A stretch of 64,000 nucleotides of DNA from Papio anubis. Lineage: Eukaryota; Chordata; Mammalia; Primates; Cercopithecidae. The stretch's first letter is position 1. The number at the start of each line of letters is the position of its first letter. Positions 43,312 to 55,479 of the stretch are shown piece after piece. A program made the translations under genes and the position numbers. Below the pieces are notes generated by a model that saw only the letters and a program-made list of their open reading frames with translations, was not told where the DNA came from and made no database searches. The stretch is from the NCBI RefSeq assembly GCF_008728515.1, contig NC_044996.1, forward strand, positions 106,913,467 through 106,977,466. Reading direction: 5' to 3'.

Positions 43312-45699
43312 CATTCCCTTACCAGTAGATGTATCTTATAATTCAGTACAATGAAGTGCTATGTGGCCAGTATATCTTCCAAAACACACACAAAAACATA
43401 CAACATTTTTATGCTGGGTTAGAGGAAAAACATGGAGGATAAATATTTATGTCAATGGGGATAAATTAAATGGTAGATGGTTTATGCCCATTTCCATAAT
43501 TACTGATTGTATTTATATTTATTTAATGTAAATTTTACAAGTTTTTAAATGGAAATTCTTTTAGTAAAACAGCCTTTAAGATCCATCTGTAGAGTATCTA
43601 TTTCTGGGGCTTCTCCCACAACTATACTTACCCCATGGCAGGGACCACAGTCTTTACCATTGTGTTCTTAGAAATGACTCCCTTGACTCTTGTTTGAGCA
43701 GTTTTGTGTGATTATCTAAGTCCCAAAATAATATCACCCTATCTGTATGATATACCCTATATGATATATACTTCCAGAAAGGGAAGTATCCCTGTGTACT
43801 AATTAACAACTGCATATTTTCACACCCAGTTTCCATGCCTGTTTCAGAATATCATGGTCTTCTATACTCTACCCTGTAGTATTGATCCCTGTGCTGAGGT
43901 ATTCATGAGGGGAACCTTCTGCAAAAGAGACTTGGGAAGGGCAGACCAAATGTCTACTCAAGGGACTTCCCTGTGTGAAGGGAAATTTATAGAATTCAAT
44001 CTGATGTGTATATAATGCTGGCTGATTCCTTGGATGATGGTGTTCATGAGGTCACAGTTTGGCTTAAACAGACAAGCTAACCTATTTCATGAAAACACCA
44101 CTCCCACCTTCTCAAAAAATCTTGTTCTAAAGCCACAGTTCATTCAGAGCCCTGGGTATGTGATTTTTAAAAGGAGGTGCTAATGTAATGCCCATTGCTA
44201 TTAGAAAGAATATAGAGCAGCCTTACTGCTTATTGGAAGAAAAGAATATCATTTTTTGTTAGAAACTACCCAAATTCAATCAAGCAATAAGTCTATGACA
44301 CTTGCTAGCTATGTAGGCAAAAGAAACAAGGCTCGGAAAAAAAAAAAAAAAAAACATTGCTAAATTATACCCTCTCATCCCTCCTATTTATAGGTTGTCA
44401 AATTGTAAGATTCCACTCTTAGCTGGGCTGGACAGACGAGACAGAAACAGAGTAATATCTCTGGAAGTGACAAACAGCTGGCAGAGCTTATGTGCTTCCC
44501 TCGCTGATAGAAGAAACAGAACAAAGGGCCAAAGAAGTGAATGGTAGTCAGTAAGCCCAAAGTGAGATGCTTTTCACAAGCGGGCCTTCCATTTCTGTGC
44601 TTTACAAAAAAAGAATGCAGGGGGTTGGGGAGAAAAACAAGATCAAGGGAAACTTAAGACCCTTTGTATGTTTAGGCTTTCCAGCTGGGTACACAGCTCA
44701 CCCAAATATCTATCCTCTCCTGCTGTTACTAAAAATATATGGAACAGCTCTTCCAGGAGGAAAACGGTCACATATCACCAAGGAGACAGGAAGATACTCA
44801 TGATATGGTTTTTAAAATGACTTGAGAATCCAAGCAACCCTTGATTCCTCTCTCTGGACTCTGCCAAGAGGGTAACTAAAGTTTCTGCCTAAAAAGAGAT
44901 TTTCTTCTCAGATAGAATTTTGTCTGTTCACATCTGATACTGGGAATCAGCTGAAATCTAAAGTGCCTTAAAACTAGTTCATTGTGAAGGCAGACATTCT
45001 GGCAGGAAAACTAGAAAATGCTGCCACCAAAATAAATGCACATTGTCTTGTACCAACTGCTACTAGAAAGAGATTTCAAGGATTCTAGCAGAAAAGAGAG
45101 GATTGACAAGAAATTGAGCATGGGAGTGCTATTGGGAGAAATGTAAAACAAAACCATTTTCAAATGAAGGGTATTTCTCACAAAATTGGAAGGCAAAGCT
45201 TTCTATGATATGCAACATGGAAGAAACAGGATGCATATTTTTCTCACAAGTCTTGCACAGTTGCTTTGCTTTGAATAGGGCCCTTTGCTTGCTTCCTGCT
45301 GCCAAGAAAATGTAGGGCAAGCTAACACAAGCACTGCAAAATGGGGGACTCCATTAAACCTGATTGCAATTCATCTCCACATCCCCAGTACTTGATTGAC
45401 TCAAAAAAGGCTGGCTATTTGTGTGATGTTCCCATTATTTTCTCATTTTCGTAATGCCTATTGTCTTTGAATTCACTGTTAAATTCACCGTTAATATTAC
45501 ATTTTATATTTGGTCATTTTGTTCCCCTTCTTTCCCATACAAAATATGTACAATTCTTATACATGTGCTTAATTCACATTCAGGAGAGGATAAAGGGGTG
45601 GAGGCTCCCCTAACATTTCCAAAGAAGATTTTTTTTTTTTAATAAGTGTGGAACTTGGGTGAAGATAATTAGATAAATCCTGTTAATCAAAATCCTTGA
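43312..45699. other. Anonymous 2.4 kb
   Basis: No gene. The run of about 18 A at 44338-44355 has no SINE body upstream. Around 45370 CATCTCCACATCCCCAGTAC is weakly L2-like. Open frames are below 80 codons. Confidence 0.45.
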
Positions 45700-46000
45700 T
45701 TCATGAGGACTCATCATGGCATTCTTGTGTTTATTATATTAATATGCACATACACACATGAACCCACTACCCAACACAGAGACTAGAACATGGATAATAA
45801 CTTACATCTCCATATGTAGTGACCTCCATTTCCTTCCCCTCCCTCCCTCATCCCAGGATAGCCACTATAAAGAACCATGTGTTGTGTTGATCTTTGATAT
45901 ATTCCTGTCATGCAATCATGGGTGACTAACTTAATAAGATTCATCCACAGTGTTGTGTATTGCAATAATTCGTTCATTTCTACTGCTGTATACGACTCAA
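45700..46000 (-). mobile_element. Old LINE-1 (L1M) 3' untranslated fragment, reverse strand
   Basis: CCTTCCCCTCCCTCCCTCAT, GGATAGCCACTATAAAGAAC, TAATAAGATTCATCCACAGT, GTTGTGTATTGCAATAATTC and GTTCATTTCTACTGCTGTAT follow the reverse complement of an old L1 3' region (ATTCATCCATGTTGTTGC, AGTAGTTCATTCC). Confidence 0.6.
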
Positions 46001-46399
46001 AGTATGAATCAGGGAAAGCAGGAAGTAAAATTTAGAGTATGAATACTTTATTGCATTAATTTATTTTACATTTGTTACTTCTTATGCAAACAAATGTTAT
46101 ACAAAGCATCATTTGTTTTAAAACAATTGACCATATAAAACAAGTTGCTACTGTTTTTATTGTACTTTATAACTAATTTCTTCACTTTCCTTTTTTCATA
46201 TTTTCCAGAATTGAATGTTCATTATGGGTTCTATACTGGGTTTTCTTAAAGATTAGTGATATTAGAACTGGTGCAGACTAGGGCTGCTGATCCAAGGTCA
46301 GTTTGTTATAACAGTTAAATTAGACTCACCCCCAAATTCTAATTTATTTAACATTTCCAGTGATCTCATGGCCAGAAACTTCTGTACAAGATATAAGGC
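46001..46399. other. Anonymous AT-rich sequence
   Basis: No gene or nameable repeat. Confidence 0.45.
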
Positions 46400-46880
46400 A
46401 CTACTGACACCAAGCTGAACAAAACCATTCCTTTTCCTCAAAGTTCTCACTGCCTAATGCAGGGGGGAAATGATAATTTTAAAAATCTACAATAATACAA
46501 AGGTAACTGCAGAGTCTTAGCCCAGGAATCAACTTCCTGGTAGAAGAAGAAGAAAAAAAAGGGTATACTAAACAGAGGGACATTATGCAAAGGCACAGAG
46601 GTGGGAGAGTTATCAACTGGTCAGGGGTCTCCAAGCATAAAGGTAAGAAAATCAAGAATTAAAACTTAGAGAATCTTGAACTTTGAATCAAAGCAACTTT
46701 ATCCCAGGGAGCCACTTAGAGATTTCACACAGAGGAGGGATAGGATCAGATTTACTATACCACAAAATGGGTGGCACTGGAGAGTGGGCTGTGGGTAAGA
46801 ACAGTTAGAATACTAGTCTAGGATCCAAGCAATACATGATGTGGACCTGGACTGAAGCAGCTGCATGGATCATGGATACA
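46400..46880 (-). mobile_element. Possible L2-associated ancient repeat, reverse strand
   Basis: GGGACATTATGCAAAGGCAC with AGAGGTGGGAGAG, GGATAGGATCAGATTTACTA, GAGAGTGGGCTGTGGGTAAG and TAGTCTAGGATCCAAGCAAT resemble a widespread repeat that continues reverse L2 copies. The weak similarity makes the class uncertain. Confidence 0.4.
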
Positions 46881-47261
46881 GGAGAGGAGGACACAGATTT
46901 CTGTGATATTTATGCAGCAAAGTTGACCAAAAAGAAGACACAGACTCAACAAAAAATGAGCTTAACATACAAATTAGTGGTCTAAAAGTAACTGCAGTAC
47001 AATTGTTTCAAGTACCATGCCTAAAAGAATAAAAAGTTGCCCACAGGAAGAGAAAAGCTTCTCTGGCATATTGCTTTCATCCCAAGAAACCTTCCAAATA
47101 CTGAAGCATGTTTTCATAAATTACCAGTTACTATTATTTGAAATCATACTCACAGAGTACAACCCCAAAATTTCTTATAACAAGCTAATCTTGTTATCAT
47201 CCACAAAAGAGAAAATGTGATACCCAGTTAAAATCTTAGTCTAATTGTGTTTTAAACATAT
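46881..47261. other. Anonymous sequence
   Basis: No gene or named repeat up to the Tigger-like element. Confidence 0.45.
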
Positions 47262-47918
47262 GGTTCATTCTCAATATTCACAATACTATGTTTTATGAAG
47301 TCACCACAAAGACTGAATTAACAAATACTGAACCATTGCTCCTAGGGGAAATATAGGAGTAAGTTCCTACAAGCCTCTGGTCACAACATTTTTGTTACCT
47401 AATCAATACATAACCTTGTTTTATGTGTGTTTGTTTAAAGACACTATATTTAACATATATTTTTGGTTCATTATCATTAACTCACAGCCAACACTGCTCT
47501 AACTCCTACCCAAAGGAAGCTTATCTAATACACAAATTTTCTCTGTAAGGCACATTGCAGGCTTCTTGTGTTTAGGAACACTGAACAGCCCTTCAGCACT
47601 ATAGTTAAAGACCACCTTACACACCAAAATCAATAACATAAAGCACAAAAATCAGGAAAAACACAGCACTAAATAGATTAGAAATAAATACTTTTTTATA
47701 GTAGGAGAGCTGAAATAAGAAGGTACAGTATTGCCTTGTTTGACTTTAACAGGGAATGTGCATGTCAGGTGAATCAAATTTTTTCACTTCTCTGTGGATG
47801 TCTGTGAGTGACAGCAAAAGCACCAGAAGTACCGATTTGGGGGTTACAAATAGTAATAGATCTAGCAAGTTGGCAAATTTGCAAATATAGAATCCACCAA
47901 TTATGAGAATTGACTATA
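47262..47918 (-). mobile_element. Tigger/pogo-like DNA transposon with transposase 5' remnant
   Basis: The outer ends are TTCATTCTCAATATTCACAA and, inverted, GAATCCACCAATTATGAGAA with TTGACTATA, decayed terminal inverted repeats. Inside, ACTGAACCATTGCTCCTAGG, CTGGTCACAACATTTTTGTT, CAATACATAACCTTGTTTTA and AACTCACAGCCAACACTGCT follow an internally deleted Tigger element. The reverse strand encodes a broken piece of the N-terminal helix-turn-helix of a pogo-type transposase (VLDKL...SYSSVG-like). It is dead: the catalytic domain is missing. Confidence 0.75.
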
Positions 47919-48242
47919 TTTCCAAGAGATCATGTCCTACCTTGAGGTCTCAAAAAGCACTTTCGTAGGTGGACAGAGAAAGTTAGTAACAATGCCAAAA
48001 TTTTAGTTATGTTCTTTTCCAGAATGAGTTCAAAAGTGTCTCTTCGGACTTCATATCAAGATGACCCCTTTGTTCATCTTCCATGAGCCTGGAAAAAGCT
48101 CAGTTTTAAATCAGGTTTTAAATATAAGAAGACCAAAGCTTTGAAAAATTGAGAAGCAAGTTCTTATTTCAGAAAAAAAGAATGAAAAGGACCAGGAATG
48201 AATTCTAGATGACCTGATTCCTAAACGAATGTTCCATCTTCT

Positions 48243-48400
48243 GTGGTAGTGCTTCTCAAACTTTAGTGTGCCCATGAATCCCCTGGGAACTTGTGAATAA
48301 TGTTCCTTCTGGTTCAGAAGGTCTGAGCTGAGACCTCAGGACTCTGCATTTCTAACTAGCACCCAGATGATGCTGATGCTGCACAGACTTTGGGTAGCAA
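48243..48400. mobile_element. MER5 DNA transposon
   Basis: GTGGTAGTGCTTCTCAAACT, TTAGTGTGCCCATGAATCCC, CTGGGAACTTGTGAATAATG, GGACTCTGCATTTCTAACTA and CAGATGATGCTGATGCTGCA with a terminal CTTTGGGTAGCAAG match MER5 along its length. Confidence 0.88.
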
Positions 48401-49789
48401 GGGGGTAGATCACAAGCTCCCCCAAGAAATTTATCAGCCTCAATATGGACCTATGTCCAATAGATGATAATTATTTAGATTTTAAAAAGCACTTCAGTTT
48501 CAGGTTATATATTAGATACTAAAAAGTAAGGAAACTTTCAGCATATCAACAGTTCCACATGTAAAACAGTCTAGAATTGACAATGCCATTGATTTTACTG
48601 CCTAAGGCTATTAGTGTTGTATGGAAAATAAAGTAATTAGGATCTCAATACTGCTTTCCAAATAGGATCTCAGCTTTGGGAGTATTTTTCTCTTCTCTCA
48701 ACTGACCATTAGCAGCATTAAGGAAGTAAAGAAAAAATCATCTGAAAGATACAGAATGCTTCATTTGCAAGCAACTGACACACAAGTGGGCAAAGTACCA
48801 CTTGTCCATTTTAACATGCAGATAAGGGAATCTGTTATCTGCAGATAAAGGCATTTGCTTCTCATTGCCTCTATGCTCTTACCCCCAGATACACAGAATA
48901 AATCAAAGACGACTTTGTGAAATAAAGGCAGTAGAAGCACAGATCACACAACCTGTAATTTTGTAAGGAAATCTGGCACTAAAGAGCCAGCGAGAAGAGC
49001 AGTTTGATGCAAATGCCCCAGTGAAAATTTGATTTCCAAGATATAATTCAGAGGAACATTAGTCTCCCACAAAGATTTGTAGAGCTACAAAAATAACCAC
49101 GAACCAGACAAAAAGAAGACTGTGTTCACTACTACTATAGAGGGGCAGACAATTGTAGAGGACAGAGAGTAAGAAAGGCCTCTGGGACACTCAAAACTGA
49201 TTCTTTCAGGCCACTGATTCCAGCTTGATAGTTTGTGTTTAATAATTTAAATTTAACAATTCAAAGTTCCATTTGAGACCAAAGATAGAGTTCTTCACCA
49301 CCTGAGCAAGTCTGATTTTCCTTGCTACTTGAGGACTATTCATAGCTGTTTATTTTCCTTATACCAATTTTCTTTCAGTACACATGGTACCAGTTGCAGT
49401 TAAGAAGAAAAAATAACTGTCTCCATTTGACTGTTTCTCACTAATGTAACCTTGTTTTTGTTGTATTTTTAAATCTCATAACAAAAAGGCAAAATGCAGA
49501 TAATTATACTTCAAATGAGGACATCACATCTTAGCTCAAGCTACGAATTGAGAACATTTCAGAACATATGTAATGAGTTATATGAAAATAAATGATTAAA
49601 GAAAGAGCAGAGATGACAGTAAAAATGTAATGCTCAAGGGATAAAAGTTAGATATTAGGAGGAGTGTGCTTGAAACAACAGACACATTGGAAAATGTCCT
49701 CATCTATATTCCTGTACAAATTTGTTTTTGCTTTGTTCAAAACAATAGGAGAAAAGAAATGCAAAGAAAAGCTGCTATTTTCTGATACA
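48401..49789. other. Anonymous sequence
   Basis: No gene or named repeat recognised in 1.4 kb. Confidence 0.45.
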
Positions 49790-50580
49790 CATCAGAAATT
49801 CTTCAAGCACATAGAGGGACGAAAAGAACTATTTGTCCCAGGAATCCCACTTTTAGGAATCTTCACTAAGAAAACACCCCTAATAAAAAAATACATATGT
49901 ACAAGATTATTCATTAAAAATAGTTTGCAATTACAAAATATTGGAAGCAACCTAAATGTCCATAAATAGAATGGTTAACTAAACTATGATACAGTTACAT
50001 GACGGAGTACCAAGCTGCTATAAAAAAAGGAGGAGGAAGATTTCTATGAACTGATGTGAAAGGATTTGCAGGATAAACTGTAAGAAGTAAAAAAGGCAAA
50101 GTACAGATTTTAAGTGTCCTCACGGCCACCAGCTCCATGCATGCACAAAATGGTAACTCTGGGTGATAATGGATATATTAATTAATCTGACTATGGTAAT
50201 CATTATACAATGCACACACATATGAAATCATCACATTGTTTGCCTTGAATATAGATAATTTTTACTTGCACAAAGACAAATTTTATTGTATTTCTATAAA
50301 TGTGTAAACATTCTTAAAAAGCAAAGTGTAAAAAAGTATCTGTAGTATGCTACCCTTCGTTTAAGAAAGAAAACATTCATGTATCTTCTCATTTGTGCAA
50401 AATAAATACATTAACAATAAACCAAAAACTAAAGATATTGGTTATCTAAGGCAATAGAGAAAGGGATGAAAAAGCAGGGGTATGGGAAGGGGTACTAGGA
50501 ATAAAAAGGGAATGACACTTCTGTGTATACTGTTTTGTATAGCCCTGACTCTGAGAAGCATCGTCATGTTTAATGTACTG
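49790..50580 (+). mobile_element. L1ME-type LINE-1 3' region with a second L1 3' segment inside
   Basis: AGGAATCTTCACTAAGAAAA, ATGTACAAGATTATTCATTA, GGAAGCAACCTAAATGTCCA and CAAGCTGCTATAAAAAAAGG give an L1ME 3' region, which resumes at about 50310 with GTAGTATGCTACCCTTCG and ATCTTCTCATTTGTGCAAAA. Between them (about 50105-50290) GTGTCCTCACGGCCACCAG, GGATATATTAATTAATCTGA and ATGAAATCATCACATTGTTT fit the 3' untranslated region of a different, younger L1 group. Confidence 0.7.
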
Positions 50581-50604
50581 AAAATATAATGTACTGAAAA
50601 TATA
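50571..50604 (+). repeat. Perfect 16-base tandem duplication
   Basis: TAATGTACTGAAAATA occurs twice in tandem without a mismatch and is followed by TAAG. Confidence 0.95.
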
Positions 50605-51122
50605 AGTCACTAATAAAATCACCTAGTGTGTTTGGGGGAAGGGGACAAAATGGAATATAAACACTAACAAAAGAACCTAATTATATCACAAGTGAATAAT
50701 GTAACCATACTGAAGAGAGTGCGGAAGAAAAGAACTAACCTTATTAACTGTGTAAAACAGCATCTTGACTGGCTACTGGCTACTGTATTTTAAGACAAAA
50801 ACAAAAACCAAAACAAACCAAAAAACAAACAAAAAAACAATACCCAGAACTACTCTAGTTAGTAAATGTGTTTCTTACAAGGGTACAGGTTAGCAGTTCT
50901 GAAACTACTCCATGTCTAAGAGGATTAAAGAAATACAGAAGCATGTTTACATATATTGTAAATAATGAAAACCAGGTTTCTCACCATCAGAGAAAGAAGG
51001 CTATAATGAACCCTGTGGTATTATATTAGAATCAAAGGTTTCAGTATGAACTCATAGTTTTTATAGATGAATGAATAGATGGACAGATAAATAGACACAC
51101 AGAAAAAGAGAAACTCAGAAAA
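50581..51122. other. Anonymous A-rich sequence
   Basis: Contains the CAAA tract at 50793-50841 and a degenerate GATA/GATG tract (GAATGAATAGATGGACAGAT near 51070). No gene. Confidence 0.45.
50793..50841 (+). repeat. (AAAC)n / A-rich tract
   Basis: Imperfect CAAA, CAAAA and CCAAA units over about 49 bases. Confidence 0.85.
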
Positions 51123-51511
51123 TGTTTTAGTTCATTTTGTGCTGCTATAGCAGAAAACCTGAGACTGTATAATTTATAAAAAACATAAATTTATTTTCTC
51201 ACAGTTCTGGAAGCTGGGAAATCCAAGATCAAGGTAATGGCATCTGGCAAGGGCCTTCTTGCTGTGTCATCCCATGGCAAAGGGCGAAGAGAAAGCAAGA
51301 GAGAGCCAAAAGGAAGCAACACCCATCCTCTTGTAAGAAACCTACTTTTGAAATAACTAACCCATTCTTGCAATAACAGCATTAATCCATTCATGGGGGC
51401 AGAGCTCTCATAGCCTAATCACCTCTTAAGGGTCCCACCTCTTAATACTGTTATAATGGCAATTAAATTTCAACATGAGTTTGGGAGGGGACACACTTTT
51501 AAACCATAGCA
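51123..51511 (-). mobile_element. MaLR-type LTR (MLT1/MST relative), reverse strand
   Basis: TGTTTTAGTTCATTTTGTGC, GCTATAGCAGAAAACCTGAG, ACTGTATAATTTATAAAAAA, GCATTAATCCATTCATGGGG, GGTCCCACCTCTTAATACTG and a final ACACTTTTAAACCATAGCA follow a complete reverse-strand LTR with TG...CA ends. No internal retroviral sequence adjoins it. The exact subfamily is uncertain. Confidence 0.75.
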
Positions 51512-52772
51512 GATAACTATAGACGTGTGTTTGCACAGTTATTACACTCGCGTATATTTCCTAGCTGTTGCTAGGGTCAAGAAGCAATGACACTCCAGTA
51601 GCAACAAACATACCTAGCACCCAGACCCTAGTTTCTAAATACCATTCTTCCATAAAAGGAACCACAAAAGGGTGGGACAGAAAAAATATTTACAGAATTA
51701 ATGGTCAGAATTTTCTACATTTTATGCAAACAATAAGCCCACATATTCAAGAAGCTCAACAAACCCCAAGCAATACATGAACTATACCAAGATATATTAT
51801 AACAAAATTGATAAAAATAATTAAGAAAAAAAATTAAAAACCACCAGAGGGAAAAAAAAGTTACATATGGAAGAACAAAGATAAGGATGACATACTTTTC
51901 ATTAGAAACAATGTAAGCCAAAAAATCTAGAAGCAACATCTTTAAAATACAAAAATAAAAACAACTATCAACCTAGAATCTATACTAGCAAAGACAGCTT
52001 TCAAAAACAAAGGTAAAGATTTTTTCAGATATACAAAAGCTGAAAAAATTAATTATCAGTGTATCATAAAATATGTTAAAATAAGTTGTTCAAGAAGACA
52101 GAAAATGATATTAGATATAAATATGGGTCTATGTAAAGGAATGAAGGGCACTGAAATAACTGCTTGGGAAAATATAAAATTATTTTTTCTTATTTAAATC
52201 TCTAAAATATAACTGACTACACAAAAATAATAACAATGGAGTGTGGTGGTACCCCATAAATATATATACCTACAATATACCCACAAAAACAAAAAAGAAT
52301 TAAAAATAAAATGTATTATACAATAGAAAAAAAGGCTAGGAATGGAGAAATAGTTGTATTGTATACTATCACAGGGTTCATAGACTATAAGCAAGGTGGT
52401 ATACTATCACTTGAAGGTAGAATTTGATAAGTTAAATATGTATACTATGAACCATAAAGCAACCAATAAAAGCACAAAATAAAGAATTATAGCTAATAAG
52501 CTAACAGGTAAGATAAAATAGAATCATAAAAATAAAAAATAAAGGAGATAAAGGAAGTAAAGAAGAGATGGGACAAATAGAAAACATGGCAAGATAATAG
52601 ATCTTAACCTAAAAGTATAAACAATTATATTAAGTGTAAGTGGACTAAACATCCCAATTAAAAGGCAGAGATTGTCAGATTAAATTAAAAAGCAAGACTC
52701 AGCTACATGCTGGCTACAAGAAAGACACTTTACATATAAAGGTACAAATAGGTTTAAATTTGGGGTGGGAAG

Positions 52773-53156
52773 AGATATGGTTTGGCTTTGTGTCCCCACC
52801 CAAATCTCATGTTGAATTGTAATCTCCAGTGTTGTGGGAGGGGCCTGACAGGAGGTGACTGGATTATGAGGCAGATTTCCCCCTTGCTGGTCTCATGATA
52901 GTGAATGAGTTCTCATGAGATCTGGTTGTTTAAAAGTGTGTAGCACTTCCCCCTTCACTCTCTTCCTCCTGCTCCAGCCATGTAGAACATGCTGGCTTCC
53001 CCTTTGCTTTCCACCATGCTTGTAAGTTTCCTGAGGCCTCCACCAGCCATGCTTCCTGTGCAGCCTATGGAACCATGAGTTAATTGAACCTCTTTTCTTT
53101 ATCAATTACTCAGTCTCAGGTAGTTCTTTATAGCAGTGCGAGAACAGATTAATACA
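52773..53156 (+). mobile_element. MST LTR (ERVL-MaLR), full length, nested in L1M
   Basis: AGATATGGTTTGGCTTTGTG, CCAAATCTCATGTTGAATTG, GGGAGGGGCCTGACAGGAGG, CTCATGATAGTGAATGAGTT, CTCATGAGATCTGGTTGTTT and the end AGAACAGATTAATACA are the MSTA/MSTB order from first to last base (the first T is mutated to A). A solitary LTR with no gag or pol beside it. The 70-codon reverse frame in it is a by-product. Confidence 0.93.
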
Positions 53157-54586
53157 CATACTAACACTATTCAAAAAAGAACTAGAGTGGTTATGTTGTT
53201 ATGTTAATATCAGACAAAATACATTTCAGAGGAAAGAATATTAACATGGATAAAGAAGCTTATTTCATAATGATAAAGGGCTCCGTTTATCACAAGGACA
53301 TAACAATCCTAAACATTTAAACCTTATGCTTCAAAACAGCTTCAAAACACATAAAGCAAAACTGATAGAACTGTCAGGAGAAACAGACATATCCACAATT
53401 ATAGCTGGAGATTTCAAAAAGACTCTCTTTATTGATAGAACAAGTATTGAGAAAATTAGTTAAGGATATGAAAAGCTTAAACATTATCAATGTTGACATG
53501 ACATTCCACCCAACAACAGTAGAATACACAATCTTTTCTAACACAAATGTAGTATCTGCCAAGATAAGCTACATTCTTGGCTATTAAACAAAACCCAATA
53601 AATCTGTAAAGGATTCAAGTCATAGAAAGTATGTTCTTCCCACAAACAAACTAATTTAGAAATTAATAGGAGAAAGATCTCTGGAAAAATCTCCAACCAT
53701 TTGAAAATGAAATAATACACTTCCAAGTCATCCATGGATTAAAGAAAAAAAATCAAAAGAGAAATTAAAAATAATTTTGAACTGAATGAAAATGAAAAGA
53801 CAACATATCAAAAATTTTGGGATGCAGCTAAAACAGTACTTAAGGAAAAATTTATAGCATTGAATGGCTATATGGGAAAAGAAGAAAGGTCTCCAATCAA
53901 TGACTTCAGCTTCTACCTTCAGAAATTAGAAAAACAAGAGAAAACTGATTCCAAAGCAAGTAGAAGGAAGAAGATGAGATCAGAACTAAAATCAATACAA
54001 TAAGACAATGAAAGCACAAGAAAGAAAAATTAATGAAATCAAAAACTTGCCTATTGAGAAAATCAAACTTGATAAATCTCTAATTGGACTGATTTGAAAA
54101 AGCAGAGAGAAGACATGAATTACCAATGTAAGTACTGAGAAAGGTAACAACACTACAGCTTCTACAGATACTGAAAGCATAGTCAAAAAATATTATTTAA
54201 AATGTTATGCCAATACATTCAATAGCCTAGATGAAATGGACTAATTCCTTGAAAGAAACAAACTACCACAGCTCCCTCAAAAAACCCCAGACAACCTGAA
54301 TTGATCTATATCTACTAAAGAAGTTGAATCATAGTTAAAAACTTTCCCACAAAGAAAACTCCAGGCCCAGATGGCTTCACTGGTGAAATCTCCAAAACAT
54401 TTAAGGAAGACTGGTACCAATTCTATGTAATCACTTCTAGAAAACAGAATAAAAAGGAACACTTACCAATTCAGTTTATGAGGCCAGCTTTCTGTTATTA
54501 CAAAAACCAACAACATTATAAGAAAATTATACACCAACAACCCCTATGAAAATTGATGCATAAATTCTAATTAAAATTTTAGCAAA

Positions 54587-54804
54587 ATTACCAGTTTGGG
54601 CAACACAATGAGACTCCATCTCTACAAAAAATAAAAAATTAGCCAGGCCTAGTAGTGCACACCTGTACTCCCAGCTAGTCAGGAGGCAAGGTGGGAGGAC
54701 TGCCTGAGCCTAGAAGGTCAGGGCTGCAGTAAGCCATGATCATGCCACTGCACTCCAGCCTGGGCAACAGAATGAGACCCTGTCACAAAAAAAAAAAAAA
54801 AATT
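54587..54804 (+). mobile_element. AluJ, 5'-truncated, nested in L1M
   Basis: It begins inside the left arm at ACCAGTTTGGGCAACACAAT, continues ATTAGCCAGGCCTAGTAGTG, GGAGGACTGCCTGAGCC and CACTCCAGCCTGGGCAACAG, and ends in about 17 A. L1 text on both sides (TTTTAGCAAAATT before, AAATTAGCAAATCG after) suggests a target duplication around TTAGCAAA. Confidence 0.92.
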
Positions 54805-55189
54805 AGCAAATCGAATCCAGCAACATAAAAGGGATAACACATTATGACCAAATAGTATTTTGCAGAAATGCAAGGGGTTGCGTCATAAGAATGTTGGAGA
54901 AAAGTAGAATCCAGATCAGACCAGAAATTTGTAGCCACAACACCTTAGAATTATCACCAGTTAGGTCTTTATAGAGAAGTAAATGGAAATTAGTATCAAC
55001 CTACTCTATAGCATCATAGCTATATATGAATTTATGTTTTATCAAACTCATAATGTATTTAGCTTCTACCTCATAAATTAAGAGGGGAATGATAAATCTG
55101 GTTTTCTGCAATGAAAACAATGGATTGATAGCTTTAAGGTATAAACATTCTAATAAAACAACCAAATACCACTAACAGAAGGTAGAAAA

Positions 55190-55320
55190 AGAGCAAAAGA
55201 ACAGAAAATTCATAAAATACAAATAATTATTTAAGTTTCACCTTATAATATAAAAACAGAGCAAAACAACAAAAAATTCACAAAATACAAATATTTAAGT
55301 TTCACCTTATAATATAAAAG
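55190..55320 (+). repeat. Tandem duplication of a 68-base unit
   Basis: Copy 1 (55190-55257) and copy 2 (55258-55320) both start AGAGCAAAA and end TTTCACCTTATAATATAAAA. Copy 2 lacks five bases within AATAATTATTTAAG and differs at a few other positions. The unit is AT-rich and matches no repeat I know. It lies just beyond the L1M body. Confidence 0.92.
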
Positions 55321-55479
55321 GTATATATCATTTACCATGTTTAAATCTATACATTTCAAATTTTAAAAAATCTTTGTCAATGGCAATAGTGTGTTGTGAT
55401 TGACATTTTCTTATACAATTAATGGGGATATTGGTAAGCATCCTTTCAGAAAGCTCTTCTAGCAAAAATTTTCAATATT

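Larger units (their letters stand above)
51560..54880 (+). mobile_element. Long L1M LINE-1 body (ORF1 end, inter-ORF, ORF2 5' half), later split twice
   Basis: ORF1-end/inter-ORF text (CCCACATATTCAAGAAGCTC, CAACCTAGAATCTATACTAG) leads to the ORF2 endonuclease region (GTAAGTGGACTAAACATCCC, ATGCTGGCTACAAGAAAGAC), then AATATCAGACAAAATACATT and GGGATGCAGCTAAAACAGTA, and on toward the reverse-transcriptase region (AACTCCAGGCCCAGATGGCT, AGCAAATCGAATCCAGCA). Many stops and indels make all frames dead. It is cut at 52773 by an MST LTR and at 54587 by an AluJ, each with L1 order continuing on both sides. Confidence 0.9.

Noticed and set aside
44338..44355. Poly-A run as a processed pseudogene or SINE tail
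   Set aside because: No gene-like or SINE body upstream.
51191..51394. Reverse open frame of 67 codons
   Set aside because: It falls inside the MaLR-type LTR.
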